8,338 nt of DNA from Ardenticatenales bacterium (lineage in GTDB: Bacteria > Chloroflexota > Anaerolineae > Promineifilales > UBA4811), in the NCBI GenBank assembly GCA_030667645.1, contig DAOUVM010000090.1, positions 1-8,338 on the forward strand. Direction: 5' to 3'. The notes beneath the pieces are model-generated. The model made no database searches, had not been told where the DNA came from, and was given only the letters and a program-made list of their open reading frames with translations. Positions 6,613 through 8,338 of the stretch are shown in pieces. Within the stretch, counting starts at the first letter, position 1. Each line of letters opens with the position of its first letter. A program made the position numbers and the translations under genes.

Positions 6613-6755
6613 GGAACGAGGGAGTTGAGAAAAGAGTTGCGGCGCCTCGCTTGTTTTTCAATAGCCTCAGGAGTCTGTGGTGGCATTGGGTGCAGAGGAT
6701 ATAAGACGGCCGGAACGCAGGACAGTCCTCTCGCCGATCGGATCGGAGAGCAGTG
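6613..6755 (+). promoter_or_regulatory. ftsQ-ftsA intergenic region with possible terminator-like and promoter-like elements
   Basis: At 143 bases up to the preferred ftsA start it is the longest clear gap in the second half of the window. AACGAGG (6615-6621) can pair with CCTCGCTT (6645-6652, one bulge) and GTTTTTC follows at 6653-6659, giving a weak terminator-like shape with a long loop. Two GAGTTG copies (6622 and 6634) repeat 12 bases apart between these arms. A -10-like TATAAG lies at 6700-6705, but no TTGACA-like box sits 16-18 bases upstream. The gap may hold separate control of ftsA-ftsZ; each element alone is weak. Confidence 0.35.
6745..6748 (+). promoter_or_regulatory. Shine-Dalgarno site deciding the ftsA start
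   Basis: GGAG lies 7 bases before ATG 6756 and only 4 before the in-frame GTG at 6753. The spacing favours ATG as the ftsA start in the tandem GTGATG. Confidence 0.6.
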
Positions 6756-7979
6756 ATGCAAACAATCGTCGGAATTGATCTCGGCACGACCAAAGTCTGT
6801 ACCCTGGTAGGAGAGACAGACGACCAGGGTGACCTGCAGGTTGTGGGTGTCGGTGTGGCTCCTGCCAAAGGGATGCGGAAAGGGATCATCGTCAACGTGC
6901 AGCAGGCCGCCGAAGCGATTGCCGAATCTGTCGAAAAGGCAGAGCGAACTTCCGGCTACAAGATCACCCGGGCCAACGTGAGCTTGGCTGGTGAGCACGT
7001 CTCCTCAACCAACAGCGTGGGTGTTGTGGCCGTCGGCGGAGATGAGGCCATCACGTCCGAGGATGTGGATCGAGCCCTGGATAGCGCCCGCGCCGTCTCT
7101 ATCCCGCACGGTCGCGAGATCATCCACATTATTCCGCGAGGTTTCACGGTCGACGGACAGGATGGTGTGCGCAGTCCACTGGGTATGCATGCGTTCCGGC
7201 TGGAGGTAGAGGCACATATTGTCACCGCGTCGCTAACAGCTCTGCTCAACCTGAGCAAATGCGTGGAGACTGTTGGTGTTCAGGCGGACGAGTTGGTCCT
7301 GAATTCGATCGCCTCGGGCGAGGCGGTTCTGACCGATACCGAGAAGGAGATGGGGGTCATCCTGGCCGATATTGGCGGCGGAACAACTGACCTGGCGATC
7401 TATATCGAAGGGATGATTTGGCATACCAAGGTGCTGCCGGTGGGGGGAAACCACGTCACCAATGATGTGGCTATCGGCCTGCGATTGCCCTTTAACGTGG
7501 CGGAAAAGGTCAAGATTGAGCGGGGCCACGCTCGGGCAAAGGATGTAGAGACGGGCGTCGCCTTTAGCCTCCAACCGTTTGGTGATCAGGGCGCGGTGAG
7601 TATTGCCCGCCAGGACCTCGCTCAGGTTATTGAGGCCCGGATGGACGAACTCCTCAATCTCATCCTTCAAGAAACCAGGCGTTCAGGATATGACGGGCTG
7701 CTCTCAGCCGGACTGGTAATCTGCGGCGGAGCAGCACAGTTGCCGGGGTTGAGTGCGTTGGCTCAGGACGTGATGGACATGCCCGTGCGTGTGGCGCGGC
7801 CGCAGAACCTGCACGGCCTGGTGGATGCGCTGCACAGCCCAGCTTTTGCCACCAGCGTGGGATTGCTGCGCTGGGGGATGCAGGAACATGCCTCACTTGA
7901 ACCCCGTCGCGGGGGCGGCGAGTGGGGACGGAGAATCAAGAGTTTTATTCGTGCACTATTCCCGGACAATTCCGAATGA
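6756..7979 (+). CDS. ftsA: FtsA, actin-like cell division protein and FtsZ membrane anchor
   Basis: FtsA is a cytoplasmic actin-family ATPase that tethers FtsZ filaments to the membrane and recruits later divisome proteins. It is 407 residues, close to the usual 400-430. Seen: phosphate-1 loop GIDLGTTKVC (6-15), the 1C (SHS2-type) domain at about 84-165, ADIGGGTTDLAIY (204-216) as phosphate-2, the adenosine-binding CGGAAQLPGL (323-332), and a C-terminal amphipathic helix GEWGRRIKSFIRALF (388-402) after a short Gly-rich linker, which is the expected membrane-targeting sequence. All nucleotide-binding motifs are intact and there is no frameshift. ATG 6756 is preferred over GTG 6753 because of GGAG 7 bases upstream and the direct fit of MQTIVGIDLG. 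It stops 16 bases before ftsZ, with which it is probably co-transcribed. Confidence 0.97.
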   Translation: MQTIVGIDLGTTKVCTLVGETDDQGDLQVVGVGVAPAKGMRKGIIVNVQQAAEAIAESVEKAERTSGYKITRANVSLAGEHVSSTNSVGVVAVGGDEAITSEDVDRALDSARAVSIPHGREIIHIIPRGFTVDGQDGVRSPLGMHAFRLEVEAHIVTASLTALLNLSKCVETVGVQADELVLNSIASGEAVLTDTEKEMGVILADIGGGTTDLAIYIEGMIWHTKVLPVGGNHVTNDVAIGLRLPFNVAEKVKIERGHARAKDVETGVAFSLQPFGDQGAVSIARQDLAQVIEARMDELLNLILQETRRSGYDGLLSAGLVICGGAAQLPGLSALAQDVMDMPVRVARPQNLHGLVDALHSPAFATSVGLLRWGMQEHASLEPRRGGGEWGRRIKSFIRALFPDNSE

Positions 7980-7980
7980 G

Positions 7981-7989
7981 GGAAAGGGG
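7981..7989 (+). promoter_or_regulatory. Shine-Dalgarno site for ftsZ
   Basis: GGAAAGGGG sits 6 bases before ATG 7996, and 3 bases before the in-frame GTG 7993, immediately after the ftsA stop. The spacing favours ATG as the start. Confidence 0.55.
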
Positions 7990-7995
7990 TCTGTG

Positions 7996-8338
7996 ATGAC
8001 AATCGGTAGACAAAAAACTGATCGTATCGGAAGCTCGGCAAAGAGGGCGCCGGATTTTGATGGACCCGCCCGCATTCGGGTCGTCGGAGTTGGCGGCGGC
8101 GGCAGCAATGCTGTGAATCGAATGATCGAAGAGCAGATGCTGGGCGTAGAGTTTGTCGCCATCAACACGGATGCCCAGGCATTGATGTACTCCCAGGCGC
8201 CGCGCAGGGTCCGGATCGGCGACAAGCTCACTCGTGGCCTCGGCGCCGGAGGCCAACCAGAGATCGGTACAAGTGCGGCGCAAGAATCAGCCGATGAGCT
8301 CTATGATGTGCTGGAAGACTCTGACATGGTCTTTGTCA
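7996..8338 (+). CDS. ftsZ: FtsZ, tubulin-like division GTPase (3'-truncated by window edge)
   Basis: FtsZ polymerises into the Z ring at midcell using GTP. Only the first 114 residues are in the window. After a polar N-terminal stretch of about 25 residues (MTIGRQKTDRIGSSAKRAPD) come RVVGVGGGGSNAVNRM (28-43), the first GTP-binding loop, FVAINTDAQAL (53-63), and RGLGAGGQPEIG (79-90), followed by AAQESADEL and DMVFV at the edge, just before the expected tubulin signature GGGTGTG, which would lie outside. The start is ATG 7996, with GTG immediately before it in frame and GGAAAGGGG upstream. The N-terminal extension is somewhat longer than the dozen or so residues in E. coli FtsZ. Confidence 0.97.
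   Translation, partial: MTIGRQKTDRIGSSAKRAPDFDGPARIRVVGVGGGGSNAVNRMIEEQMLGVEFVAINTDAQALMYSQAPRRVRIGDKLTRGLGAGGQPEIGTSAAQESADELYDVLEDSDMVFV

Noticed and set aside
1..8338. Mobile elements, CRISPR arrays, tRNA or rRNA genes, phage or defence genes
   Set aside because: No terminal inverted repeats, transposase motifs, regularly spaced repeats or RNA-gene signatures were seen; nearly all bases are accounted for by the dcw genes.

Overview
This window is the middle and downstream part of a division and cell wall (dcw) cluster. All genes are on the + strand, and the order is murG (5'-truncated) - cvpA-like - murC - murB - small unknown gene - ddl - ftsQ - ftsA - ftsZ (3'-truncated). The DNA is GC-rich by eye and third codon positions are mostly G or C. 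The host is a bacterium with peptidoglycan and FtsZ-based division. The MurG motif variant LPDIEPG, the MurC motif EYEHPDCY and a CvpA-family gene between murG and murC resemble what I recall from Chloroflexota. That placement is from memory and needs a marker-gene search.

Region 1-3993 (murG, cvpA-like, murC, murB) is tightly packed. Each gene overlaps the next (TTGA, TGATG, and an overlap ending in GTGACTGA), which implies one transcript with translational coupling. MurB and MurC make UDP-MurNAc and UDP-MurNAc-L-Ala, and MurG makes lipid II at the membrane. The CvpA-like protein is an integral membrane protein of unknown role here.

Region 3994-4536 is looser. It holds a 118-residue protein I do not recognise, followed by a leader-like stretch ahead of ddl with a perfect 9-bp inverted repeat (4461-4489). 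The start codon of ddl is uncertain. Ddl supplies D-Ala-D-Ala for the stem peptide.

Region 5734-8338 holds the division genes. FtsQ is a bitopic divisome protein with an unusually basic cytoplasmic tail. A 143-base gap follows, and it may carry its own expression signals. FtsA is an actin-like membrane anchor with a C-terminal amphipathic helix, and FtsZ is seen only as the N-terminal part of its GTPase domain.

Most of this is conserved housekeeping sequence, and I found no convincing new system. The points most worth checking are a Cys in place of the expected proton-donor Ser in MurB, the unknown gene between murB and ddl, the hairpin ahead of ddl, and the embedded cvpA-like gene.
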